Source of the DNA: Himantopus leucocephalus
Lineage: Eukaryota; Chordata; Aves; Charadriiformes; Recurvirostridae
DNA length: 64,000 bases
Assembly: GCA_003993805.1 (NCBI GenBank)
Contig: RSEF01000001.1
Span: 148,698,538-148,762,537, forward strand
Reading direction: 5' to 3'
The position numbers and the translations under genes were made by a program. This document shows positions 13,735 to 25,200 of this stretch, piece after piece (the first letter of the stretch is position 1; the number at the start of each line of letters is the position of its first letter). The notes under the pieces are model-generated. The model was not told where the DNA came from. It saw only the letters and a program-made list of their open reading frames with translations, and did no database searches.

Positions 13735-13825
13735 GTGGCCAGTAGCCTCCTGATTAGGGCACTTGCCTGGGATGGGGTAAAGCCTGGTTCAAGCTCTTGC
13801 TCTAAGCCAGGTAGTACGGGCCTTT
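13735..13825 (+). repeat. possible tRNA-derived ancient repeat relic
   Basis: A tRNA-like A-box region (GTAGCCTCCTGATTAGGGC, from 13742) is followed about 30 bases later by a B-box-like GGTTCAAGCTC (13786-13796). The wording around CACTTGCCTGGGATGGGG resembles an old repeat I have seen in sauropsid sequences. It is too degenerate to be a working tRNA gene and cannot be named with certainty. Confidence 0.4.
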
Positions 13826-13935
13826 TCCCGAGTCTTCTGTGTCTGAGCTGAATAACTAAGAGCTCTCATTCAGTTTCCAAATGTAAATATTTGGAGATGT
13901 CTTGCATTTTGTTCCTATCAACTAAATCACAACCA

Positions 13936-13963
13936 CCCCTACCCCACACACCTCCCCCCCACC
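13936..13963 (-). other. possible G-quadruplex on the - strand
   Basis: The + strand carries C runs of 4, 4 and 7 separated by short linkers. The - strand therefore offers enough G runs, by splitting the run of 7, for a four-tract quadruplex. Confidence 0.4.
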
Positions 13964-16535
13964 GAAAAGAAGAAAAAAAATCCTAGAATTGTTTTCCAGG
14001 CAGACCTGGTGTGTGGGTAGTCAGAGGGCTATTTTCCACAGGCGCAACAGATCTCATTTTCCTTAGACCCAAATCCCTTTCTGTAAGTAATATCAATTTA
14101 TAGAAAATACTGGTTTGAACTGCTTGAAACAATAAGAATAGGGGTTTGTATTGAATTAAAGGCTTTACTGTTAGTCAAATGCCAGTTCTGGGGGTCATGA
14201 AATTAATTATTTTATTTTACTTCATGATGAGATTCTGAGGGTATGCTCAAGTCAGATAATATGATCTACATGTATCTTAAAAGCTTAAAATCCAGGAGGT
14301 AAACTAAAGTACTAAAGTATTTTTAGCCTTGTATACAATACTTAGGCTGATACGATTTTTGCATGCTTGGAAATGACAGCGTGTGCTCTCATGTGCATTC
14401 TGTTTCAAATAGTAGATCATTTATTTCTTTCTAAAATGTTGCCATTTTTCATTTTATACTGAACGTAATAGAAATAGGTGCCACTCCTAACTGTTCAAAG
14501 CATTTGCTGCAGTCACATTAATACTTATCGTTGGATGTAGAAATGGTTAACTTCTGTGCTGTGCTAGCAGAGATCCTTATTGTTCCACCGGGGCATTGTA
14601 TACTACTTCAGGACCAGTAAAGCTACAAATAGGACATATGATGGTGTTTGTTTAATCCAAATTGTTTAAATGCATTTCACATACAGTTTCGGCCTTACGT
14701 TGTCATATGCTTAACATTAATCTCATTAGGCTTAGGAGAAAGAGCACTATTTCGTATCTGAAATCTCATTGGAAATCTTCACATTCAGTAAAAGCGTAAC
14801 ATGAATGGATGGCATGAATGGATACCGCAACCTGCAGTATCGAGCAAAGGTTGTCCTGGGGACGGAGCCCACCTTTTCCATGACTTGAGGCACAGAAAAG
14901 CTCAGAGGGGACATGAGAGGACATGCCATTCTTCGGTGTATCATGGGCTGTGGTTCCTTGTTCAGCTTCATGAGCAGTTGAACACTGAGGACTGTTGGGA
15001 GCATGTTAGTATTGGTCGCAGAAGCTGGAGCGAGGTCTTTTTAAGGCAGCTTTGCCACTAAAAATAATACTTGTGCAGCTATTGTATTTGAATTTGGGTC
15101 AGCTGCCATTAGCTTTCAGAGGTCACGTTATTTTCCTGCTGAAGCAGGAAACTGTTTTAACACTTGAGAAAAACATAGGACCAACCTCTTAAAATATATA
15201 GTATGTGAACTGATAAAAAGGCTAAGAATTCTCCTCTTAATCCAGGCTATCCCAGATCTCTCGTGTTGAGATTGATAAAAACGCTGGCTTTTGTAGTATA
15301 GCCCATTACTGCGGTCTCACATTACTGCAGTTCAGTTTGCTGCTGCGTGCAAGTCGTGGTTATGACTGCTGTGCGTGTACTTTCAACCTGCAGCAAAATT
15401 CAGAGTATTGCAGTGTGACAATTCTCTTTTACTGACAGAAATACATAAAAATTTGTTTAGGTGAAGACTGACAAAACTTCCAACTGTTATTTTACAGTTG
15501 CATCTAGGCTTTTTAAGGTGTTCTGTCTCCATTTTTGCACTTCCAAAAAGTACTTGGCCCCTTCTGGCTCTAATTGTGGTACTTCTGGATAAATTCCTCC
15601 AAAAATATCGATATCTGCTGAAGTAAGAAGTTCAGAAAATCTGAACGTGTATTTGGATGCATTTTAATGGCGCTCTCTAACTTCCTGGACGTTGGTTTTT
15701 TGGGATGTGTAAAAAGTTCAGTACAGAGTGGGTATGTTAGGGATGAATATTTTGCTAGGCAATACCTTTGTACATCGTTCATATTTATTAATGTCAGAAA
15801 AGGAATGAAATACATCTGCATTACACATCAGTTTTTTTTAAGAGAATGCTTTTTAAATATTCTAAACATGAACTTGTGTCCCGAGGCATTTGGAAGACTT
15901 GGATAGGCTGATTGTAGAAGAACAGGAAATATTTTCGCCTTTATTTTAGCAATTTTAATACCGATGTGAAAGCATGCTTATTCTTCCTTCTTCCGCTCCC
16001 TGTTTATCCTTAGACTAAAGTTAGAAGGGCGCTTTCCCCCTCCTCCCCCCGATAAATGGAAATCTCCATTGAAGTATTCTGAAATGTGTATCTTTACGTG
16101 GGCATGGGTTCATGCCGCCTTGCTAGATGAAGTATTTCTGCTGTGGGTGTGAATTCTGCCTCCCCTGTGGGGAATACCAGCTTTCCAGTGTCCCACAGGG
16201 ATTGTCTTGCAGTGGAGATCTCGAATACACGGATTTCCAGCCTTGGGAATGAGACAGGATGCTAGCTGGGAGCGAGGAAGTGTCTGTCTTTGGCAACGCC
16301 ATGGCTATATTAATTGCCATTAAATAGTTTTGATATCTAAACCACTATTTTGTGAAGTGCGTTCCTTTTGACAAAACCGGTAGCTTTTTCTGTACATAGA
16401 TTATTTAATACACATAAGTGCAATATAGCATGAGGTGAGGCAACTTTACTGCACAGCTCCAAACTGTAACACAGGATCATCTGGACTGTACTTCTTCCCT
16501 TCCTAGTGGAGACATTATATTAATAATTTTGCCAC

Positions 16536-16558
16536 TGACGTCAAGGGGAACCGGATGT
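16536..16558. promoter_or_regulatory. full CRE palindrome with nearby ETS-like site
   Basis: TGACGTCA at 16536-16543 is the complete CREB/ATF palindrome. AACCGGATGT at 16549-16558 resembles an ETS site. They lie 5.5 kb upstream of exon 2. Confidence 0.4.
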
Positions 16559-19500
16559 CACCCTAGATAATGACCTTAATGAAGTCAGCCTTTCTTAATG
16601 AAGATTAATTGTTGGGGCCCCATACTTTGTGCATCCATGGTGAGATATCTTCCTCTGAATGCTTCGATGTCACGCAGCGAGTCTTGGGCTTCTTTGTATT
16701 CAGCATTTAGATACCGTTTCATTAATCTGAAAGACTCGTCTTCTTTTGTGATACTAGCAGTCCCTTGGGAGCAGCTGTGCGACGCCAGCTGTGTTTAGAG
16801 ATGCCAGAGCATCCTGGGTTGCAGTAGTTTTTAATGCCAGCTGGAAACCAGTGCGCTGCCTGCCACTCCAGCTGCGCTGGCTATGGAGGAGCATCTGGGT
16901 GACAGAAAGATTTAGGCTGTAGCACACTCATACGGACCTGTTGTTTCCTAGCTCTTCGTTAATCTGCAGGCAGTTTTCTAGGATGGCATTCGTAAAGGAC
17001 TAGACATTCAGTACTTAGCTGCAGGTAATGCTAACATGGATATTTAATGTAGTTTATTTTCCCCTTCTCCTTAATTCTCATCCTGTCCAGGAACAGTATT
17101 CTGTACATTGATTTCATATGATAGAGTATATAGCTGTACTGGAGTGACTGGCTTTCACTTCGCAACTGGTTTTGGTTCATACCAACAGAAACAGCAAGGA
17201 AGTGAGGAAGAGAGGGATTACCTGCACTGACAGTCAAATTATGAGAGTTTATGCCTGAGGAGTCTGGAAAAAATTACAGAAAGAGGTGAAATGAATGACC
17301 AAGGTAACTGAAAGGTTATAAAGTGGCAATGATACGTGGTTTCATGAAGTTTAAAGAACAGAATTAAGACATTGTAATGCCATTTTAGTTGCAATATAAT
17401 CTTTTCATGTGCAAAAATACTGAATTATTTTCCAGTGGAGACCCATCTAAATACAAGTGCATAGCTAACTGTTGCTAGGGTAGGAGAAAAACAAGTAGAC
17501 ATAATTGGTTTTGATCTTAGTGGTTTCAAATGGATTTAAGCAAAAGACTAATGAAAAGTAGACAGCTAATCTGATAATGGCATTTGCCTAAATGGGTACA
17601 GACTAAAGTCATTAACAATAACAATAATGCAGTAAGATAAAAATTGCTTTCTCCATCTTGCATTAAAATTTGTGTTCTCTAAAACCGCCACGTGTGTGGG
17701 TTCGTATTTCCCACCCTGTGCACAATTCACATTACTAAGGCTTAAAAGTCCTCAGAGATCAACAGAGGTCGATCATCGCCTGTAGATTTGCATCTACATT
17801 CAGGATTCCTTGCGGTAGTTGTCAACCGGTTTCTGTATTGCACAAAGGACAGAAGAAAGAGACTTCACTGAAAGACGTCTGAAAGACCGTGTGCTGGAGG
17901 CCCGGGAGAAAGAGGTCAGGTACACAAGAATAGCCTACACATGCTTAAGAGTAATTTAAGCGCATAGTGTTACTTAAGTCAGGATGTAGCACTTAACATT
18001 TATTTTGGAGCCACTGAACATCCAACCCCTTAAAAAAATTGCTCGAAGGAATATTAGTAAAACTACAGTCTGCAGCTTATTAAAAATGTGCTTATTAGGA
18101 CTGCAGACAAGAAATACCAAAAAAGTGGACAGATTCTTCAAAGGCACAAGATGCAGTTAATCAGTCATCTCCTTTGCCGAGTCATCTGCTCTGGTATTTT
18201 AGTTACTTACCCGATAAGTGAACTGCTCGGTTGAGTGGAGGAAAGATGTTAGATGTTAGTGGGAGGGCCAGAGAGAAAATGCAGCTGAGGCTGGAGACTT
18301 GCGAGGGAAAAGAAGCGACTGGTTGGTAGAAGAAACCAGAGAAGGCTTTTAGTCTGATTTAAGGTTTCGTAAAAGTCAGTTATGAAAGCGCCCTTGCAGT
18401 TTGTGTCCTATCAGGCTGATCGCTTTATCCCAGAGCAATATTTCTGTTTGCATTCTTCGCTGTTTGTTTTTGTATTGTTTTGGGGTTTTTTTTGGTCTTG
18501 GTGATGAAGGAGGCATTTGCAGGTCATATTCTGACCTACAGTCCTTCAATCTAAATAACAGAGAAAAAGCTGTGTATGTGTGTCTGAACACATACGCAGG
18601 GCATGAACTTCAAAAACGAAGTCACTCTGACTTGGTGCTTAAAGATCTTCTGCTCCTCTTAAGCTTCTGCAGGGAGCTATGTTAGGCTGATGCTGAAGCT
18701 GAAGTACGCTGATGAAATGTGCCTCCTCGTATGGAAAGAGAAACAGAAAATATTCTCCATGTCTGTCCTGCCGTTTCCCTCCTTTGCTTGCCCAACAGAG
18801 TGGAGAATAGCTTTAGGCAGATGTGACTGAGGTAATTGCACCAGCACCCGTTCTCCAAGGGAGCTTGACTTTTCTGGACCTCTCCCAAGCCTGGTTGATT
18901 TTGCAGTAATTTACAGGGTGTATGTAAAATTGGACAGTGCTTTAGAAGGAAGATGAGGCTTTTAATGTACCTTGTGTCACACAAAGCATAGAAGTCTGTG
19001 AATAGATTAAATTATCAAATAATGTGTTTTGGCTTGTAGAAGACAGTGATATTTGCCATATAAACCAGACTTTTTCAAGGACACATTTTTTGAGCTTCTC
19101 ACTTCTTTAGCAGATCAGGAGATTCATATGATCTTCCAAAAATATTTTAGTTAATTAGTCATATGTTCCATTAGCATAGTAAAAACCTATGTTAATGTGA
19201 CCTAGCAGAGATTTTATCAAACCCATCGAGTGTAAAAGAGGAATGTCTTGTGCATAGCAACAGGACAGAGTGATTCCACATTCTTCATCGCTGCTCAGTG
19301 ACCTGTCGTGGTGTTGGAAGGTGCCAAGCTTCCATCCCACCGTTTTCAGCCAGATAGGGCCAACCCACTGAGCGCCAGGAACATACCGGGTGCTAGCAGA
19401 CTGCCAGAATAAAAAAACCTGAGGTCCCCAAAGCAGAATATTAATGCAGGGCTGTACCAGAGCTAGGAAGCCCTGTCCCTCTTGAGTTCAGCTGGTTGGG

Positions 19501-20648
19501 CTGGGCTAAGAGTTGAGCTGCGGCATTGCAGTGGTACAGCTCGCTGCTTCCTTGCAGTAGCAGAACTAATGCAGAGGTAAGGCAGAGGATGTGGAGTTAC
19601 CTCCAAAGTTAGACTTGCCTTTGGTAATTTTTATCTGACAAAGAGCAATAATTCATGTGTCCATGCGCAGTTCAGTTAAGGAATACGTATTTTACTCGTG
19701 GTAATTCCTAAAAGCCCCCCACCCCCCTTCATTTTTGTGCTCTAGGGGAAAGAGGACATGTCCTAAAAAGTTTACAGTCTTCAATATTCTGTTACCTCAA
19801 CATTTTCTAATGGGTATCCTTCTTTCTTCCCATTCCTGTTTCAAAATTAAATATCTCGGTTTGAAATTTTTTATGGTAGACATATCAGTGACATTCTTGT
19901 TTACGAAAATGCTCATCTCAGAGAAATAGATAAAACCCCCCAGACTCTACCATAAAGACCTGTATTTCTCCCCCTCTACCATTTCGACTGTAGAACATTT
20001 TGTACATTATGCGTTCATGAGGATTGAATTGCATACTTCTGTACTTGTAAAGTCTCTTTTGCATTATCAGGGTTGGAAGGGAATTAGTTTCTTAGTATAC
20101 ATTGTCTGGTTGTGGATTCTGTTCTCGATCACTTTTATCTATAAATGACAACGGCTTTTTGAAAAATGTAAATGTTTACTTGCAGTTTTGCAAATAAGGT
20201 TTATGTGACTCTTGCTGCTCTGGTTTTGCTTTAGTTAAGCTAGTCAGCTCAGCTTGTGTCACCGTGCAAACCTTTCGTTTTGAGATTACTAAATCTAGCT
20301 ACTCAACAGTAAGGCGCTAGAAGAGCAAGAAGAGATGAAGAGGCAAAAAATGAAGGAACAAATTCCAGTAGTCAGATACTGGGCTAGTGCAGAAGATTGC
20401 ATATCTGGCCCGTGTATATGTAAATATCATAAAGATATCGAGCATAGTACATGCATTGAGTGCACAGATATGAAGTTGTTCACATTGAGGTAACAGCTTT
20501 ATCTATTATGGTTGACTTACAAAAAATACTATGAAAAAAGCTTTCTTGATGAACTCAAAACATACTTCATGCCTCATGAAGAAACAGTGTTTAATATGTA
20601 GTCCCTTTGATCTATATTGCTAGATGAATGCTTTTTGTCTCATTTATG

Positions 20649-20767
20649 TGTGAATACACACACAGAGTCATAGAGGCATGCATATGTAGGTACGTATATG
20701 TGTGTATACACAAATGTATATACAGGTTGTATGTGTGCACTTACATATAAACATACACATACATAGG
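20649..20767. repeat. degenerate TG/CA/TA microsatellite
   Basis: A run of alternating purine-pyrimidine sequence rich in ACACAC, GTATATGTGTG, TATACA and ACATACACAT, with no fixed unit. It accounts for the open frame on the - strand there, which is made of repeated Cys, Thr and Ile codons. Confidence 0.8.
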
Positions 20768-22076
20768 CAAAATAGATGGAAACGTGCACAAAGATGCTGA
20801 CATGCAACAGGATGCATAGCTGCTAAGTAAAGCCAAATTTTACTGATTTTCATAATCAGGAGCTTCAGCCAATGTCTTTTAAAGTCAATGGACATCCTTT
20901 GACTGCAGATGTACGTGCAGGGCAGACGAATTAAAAGTGAATGGTGAAAAAATGAGCATGCAGTGAAGGTACAGATGTTGAAATTTAAATTGAAAGTGGG
21001 CACTTAAAATGAGAGTGAAGTTTATTAATTGTAAGTTTGCCGTGTTGTGATGAAGGGCAGGTTGGTGGATTTGTCTTTACAGCTCAGCTGAAGTACATCA
21101 GTTTTTCCATTACCTACAGCTGCATCAGGTTATACCTACTGACAAGTTTGATATTTATTTTTTAACATGGTTAGAATGAAGAACAAATTCTTCTTTCTTT
21201 TCCTGTAGTGCTAAAATGCGCTCTTTGATGATGCTTTGATGAATTCTGAAATTCTTGCTTGAAGTTAATTGTCAGCCTTTAAGCCTTGTCTGTGTGCTTG
21301 CACTTCTCTTTGACGGATGATTACTTCTCTCACCCAAGCTAAATACTAGCTAAGAGAATGGCCTTTTGTGTATGTTATCACAGGTGGGAGATAAAACAGC
21401 TAAAGCTTTTGATTTGCTTTCCAAGCATAATTGGTACCTTACAGAGCTGTAGCATATCTCATGTTGTTTTCCTGTATAAATTTTAACACATACATTGTTA
21501 TTATGGCTTTTCAAAAATATGAAACAACTTGTCCTTTAGTCAATCGTGGTCTAAATACAATATCATCATAAGGAGGGGATGGGATGTGTCGGAAAAGAGA
21601 AAGGGGCTCTGCCTGTGTGCTTTCTCAACAGTCTTGGTGGAGTGGGATTAGGGAGTTGAGGGGATAAGATGCGTGTTGTCCATGGACCTGTGGAGGTCTG
21701 CACGTCTGACTGTGTGGGGAAAGGAATGAAGTGATGACCGAGTACTGTACAAAGAAAGCAAACCGGGAAAAGCAGACAAGGGCTTTTTTCTTCCCGCTTT
21801 GTGCGTTTGGTTACAGGAATCCCAATGTTTTTGCAACAATACTTGGTTAAATGGTTTCAGACAGAATTGACTTTTTGTTTTGCATGTCTGTACTCCTTTT
21901 AAGGAACGCTGCTCTTAGGAAAACAAAGATACTTGAAAGGCTAGAGATGTCCAAGAAAATGGCCTTTTAGAAAAGAGGACCTGTGTTGTTTTTCCTAGCA
22001 GTAAAAGAGATGGTTCTGTTTATTAAACCGTGCATACCATATGATGCTTCATATTTTTCCATTTGATTTCCTGTAG

Positions 22077-22236
22077 GGTGATTTCACTTGGAACAGCATG
22101 TCAGGGCGCAGTGTTCGGCTGAAGTCAGTTCCCGTTCAAAGCCTCTCGGAGCTGGAGCGCGCTCGGCTGCAGGAAGTGGCTTTTTATCAGTTGCAGCAGG
22201 ACTGTGACCTGGGCTGTCAGATTACTATCCCCAAAG
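22077..22236 (+). CDS. ARHGAP6: ARHGAP6 exon 2 (pre-RhoGAP segment)
   Basis: This 160-base exon starts in phase 0 after the acceptor CTGTAG and ends in phase 1 before the donor GTAAGG. It encodes [16 protein letters not shown], then a stretch containing [18 protein letters not shown], then [11 protein letters not shown]. The sequence is nearly identical to the human protein. The methionine at 22098-22100 is in frame with an A at -3. The TAG of the acceptor itself (22074-22076) is an in-frame stop. A transcript starting in the intron could therefore begin translation at this methionine, which fits the short human isoform that I recall starting MSGRSV. The segment lies N-terminal to the catalytic domain and has no named domain that I recognise. 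Confidence 0.96.
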
Positions 22237-25200
22237 GTAAGGGCTTGATAAACCGTCTCTGTTTAGATTGCTAAGCCACTGACTTCGTATCACAGCAATA
22301 AAAGGGAGAAAGCACTAGGTTGTTTATTTCACAGACGTCTTCGATTTCATTTTGGTTAACCATAGTGACTACGTAAAAACGACTAGTAAAGTTGTTGGGC
22401 TACTGAGTCCAAGTTGGGCCACCTGAGGGGGGCGGGGGGATCATCTGATCAAGGACAGATGTCTATAGGGTAGATAATCTAAATCAGACCTACTCGTGCT
22501 AGGATGTCTTGATACTCAGTTGAGAGAAAAAGGCTTTTCTTACACTTCACGACATCCAAAAGTACACGTCTATGTAGGGCAGATAGATCATGCCATAGAA
22601 GTGCCTTTTTCACTCTGTGTAGAATTGGCTCTGGAGGAAGCCACGTAGCACTAGTTCAGACAGACAGTGAAGACATCTGCATCAAGTAAGATGAATCCTA
22701 CCTAAGACAGTGGTGCTTATTTCCTAGGAAACAAGTTAATTTTCAGCATAAAACGTTGAACTCCTAAGGAACGGGAGATTAATTGGAAAGGAGAAGCTCA
22801 GCTATCAGAATCCTGATGCAGGATACGTGCACGTAGTAGACCTGTACTTAGGTTACTATGGAAGAGATCTAAACCTCACTAAAACTAATGCGAAAGTTTC
22901 CACTGTTTCCTGTAGTCTGGAGATCAAGCCTAGCAAAGACAGCTGTTGTGCTACGGTACAATCATCTGCATATGCTTCTTTTGAGTTGTATACTTATTTA
23001 AGGAATAACAAGGAGCCACTGAATTTACACGTTTGGCTATGAACAGAGATACTGTGTGGCAGCGCGTACACGGTGATGCCATAGGACCAGTTTTTGAATG
23101 AATCAAAGTTAAGCAGAAAAAGATTGTTTAATCAATGAAAATAATGGTGTGGAGAAGAACAAATGTGAAAGAGATCAGCTTGTGTATTTGTCAACTTTTT
23201 AGGGTCTACAGAAAACTCCTGCCAAAAAGAGCAAAGTCCAACTTACCAGTTACAGCAGGGCATCAGTTTGTAGTGAGAGGGATACAATCAACTTCTTCAA
23301 GCCCCACCACAGCTCTCAGAGTCCCTCAAAAAATGCTCCATCAAATGAAAACAATTTTACAGGACATTCATGTGAGGAAGTGGATCACTAAGGGCACTGC
23401 AGTATTTTCTGGCAGTCTGAACTGCCACTGACAGTTCCAGTGGGAGATGAATATATGATATATGGAGGTAGCACCATCCAAGACAATAGAGTATACGTAT
23501 TCAGAAACTTTGAACTTTGGGGGTGAATACTGTTTTTGTGTTCTCCTTGCTGTTCCCTCCTGGGGCTGCCATGAAAGGCCAACCATCTGGGAAAGCCAGG
23601 GTCTCTTCTGAGTCAACCCACCCTTCCTCTGCAAGATGTTTGGAGTCACAGGCAACTTGGCACAGCACCGCCAGGGCTTGCAGACTAGGAACCGTTGAAT
23701 CTCTGAGGTTCAGATCACACACAAGAACAGTTTTTATTTTCACAGCACATATATATGTGGGAAAATATATAATGTGTAATTAATTTTAGATATATTGAGT
23801 CTGAAAAGTATAATTTCATGCACAAAAACTAAGTAAGAATAATACAGACTTCAGTGAAGCATCTTAAAATAAAAGGCACTTCACAACTCAGGAACCCTGT
23901 GTTCCAGTTTCATCTCTGTGGCTGGCCCCATCATTTCACATATCTTTTGCTTCAGTTTAGATGAGAAATAAATTAACTATTCAGTTCTACTATTCAGATT
24001 AGATTTACCAGTGAGATTATCGATAAGAGGTGTATTATTTCACATCTGCATACTTGCTGTGGATGACTAGATCATGATTTTTTCTGTGTTCTAAGGTATG
24101 AGTGAATAGCTGGTGCAACTGAGTTTTAAAATGTTGTAGTACCATCTGTTGAGGGAAGCGGAGGTAGTAGCTAAAATTAAGGTGCATCTAGTATTTAACT
24201 GTCCATCCTGTTTCTAAATCTGGCACTAATTTTGGTGTACCTCAATATGTGTAAATAATAATCATATTGTCACTCCATCATGCTACATCTGTGCCAGCAC
24301 TTCAGTAGGATGATAAGAATCTACTATATTCTTAAATTACAACAGTTTGGGCCTTTTGCAGAGACCCTTCTAAAGTCCACCGCATGTTCCCATCACTCTT
24401 TAATGCCATGGAATGAAAACATAAGGTAAGAGGGTGCAGATGGCCATCCAGTTGATTTGCTAACATCACAGGACTGTGTAAATGAAGAATTTCAAGTTCT
24501 AGCAGTGTGAAATGGGCATGCAGGAATACAAGTAACATAAAACTACATCACAATAATTTGTGCCTCAAGTTAAAAACAGGCTGAAGGCTGTTAAACTTTT
24601 TCTTTTTTTAACAAAAAAAAAAAAAAGAAAAAGTGATATGTAGAGACTGAGGGAGCTCTCTAGGCCTGAAGAGATGCAGGTGTAGAAAGATGTGCTCTAC
24701 AGCTTCTATTTCAGAGAATACTGCATGAAAATACTCAGGAGCGGAGGTTAGTGGGATAATCTGTGTATTAGAAAATACAGAAAGTGGTTTTAAAAGTTGG
24801 GATTCTTTGTGGTTCTTTGAATGTTCTTAAAAACTTGCGAATGACTGACATTAGAACATGCTTGTGCCTGCTTCCTGCAGGCATTTGAGTAATCACATTT
24901 ACTGGCACAGGTATTGTAGGACGTAAAAATTCATTGTTCTTGGGTAACAAGTGTTTGTGCCAAACATGCTTGCCCAGAAGTTAAGTTAGAGTACAGAAGC
25001 ATCTGCCTAATCTTTACAATCACCGCTGTTGGTTACTTCTTCATAGTGTTGTAGTCCTCCCATGCTCAGAAGCCCCCTTTGTCACAGCAAGTGCAGTTAC
25101 TTAGCACTTCTAGGGCGCATCTGGCTATTCCCACACTTGTAGAGGAATGCATAGAATGTAATACCTCATATGTAATCCCTCTCCTCCGCTGTACTGCAGC

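Larger units (their letters stand above)
1..22076 (+). other. ARHGAP6: ARHGAP6 intron 1, 3' portion
   Basis: No coding exon was recognised in these 22 kb. The reading frames present are short, show no familiar domain, and have no convincing splice context. The intron ends in a good acceptor (polypyrimidine tract then CTGTAG) at 22076. It carries CpG-rich patches near 4.3, 7.2-7.6, 10.3-10.6 and 11.1-11.6 kb, a duplicated block split by an N at 9244, a tRNA-like repeat relic near 13.75 kb, and an AC/AT-rich degenerate microsatellite near 20.7 kb. In mammals the amelogenin gene AMELX lies antisense inside this intron; I saw no trace of it here. Outside the sub-features listed I see nothing I can support. 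Confidence 0.85.

Noticed and set aside
20062..20085. GGTTGGAAGGGA resembling the antisense tail of a CR1 element
   Set aside because: Only a dozen bases match and no further CR1 sequence follows.
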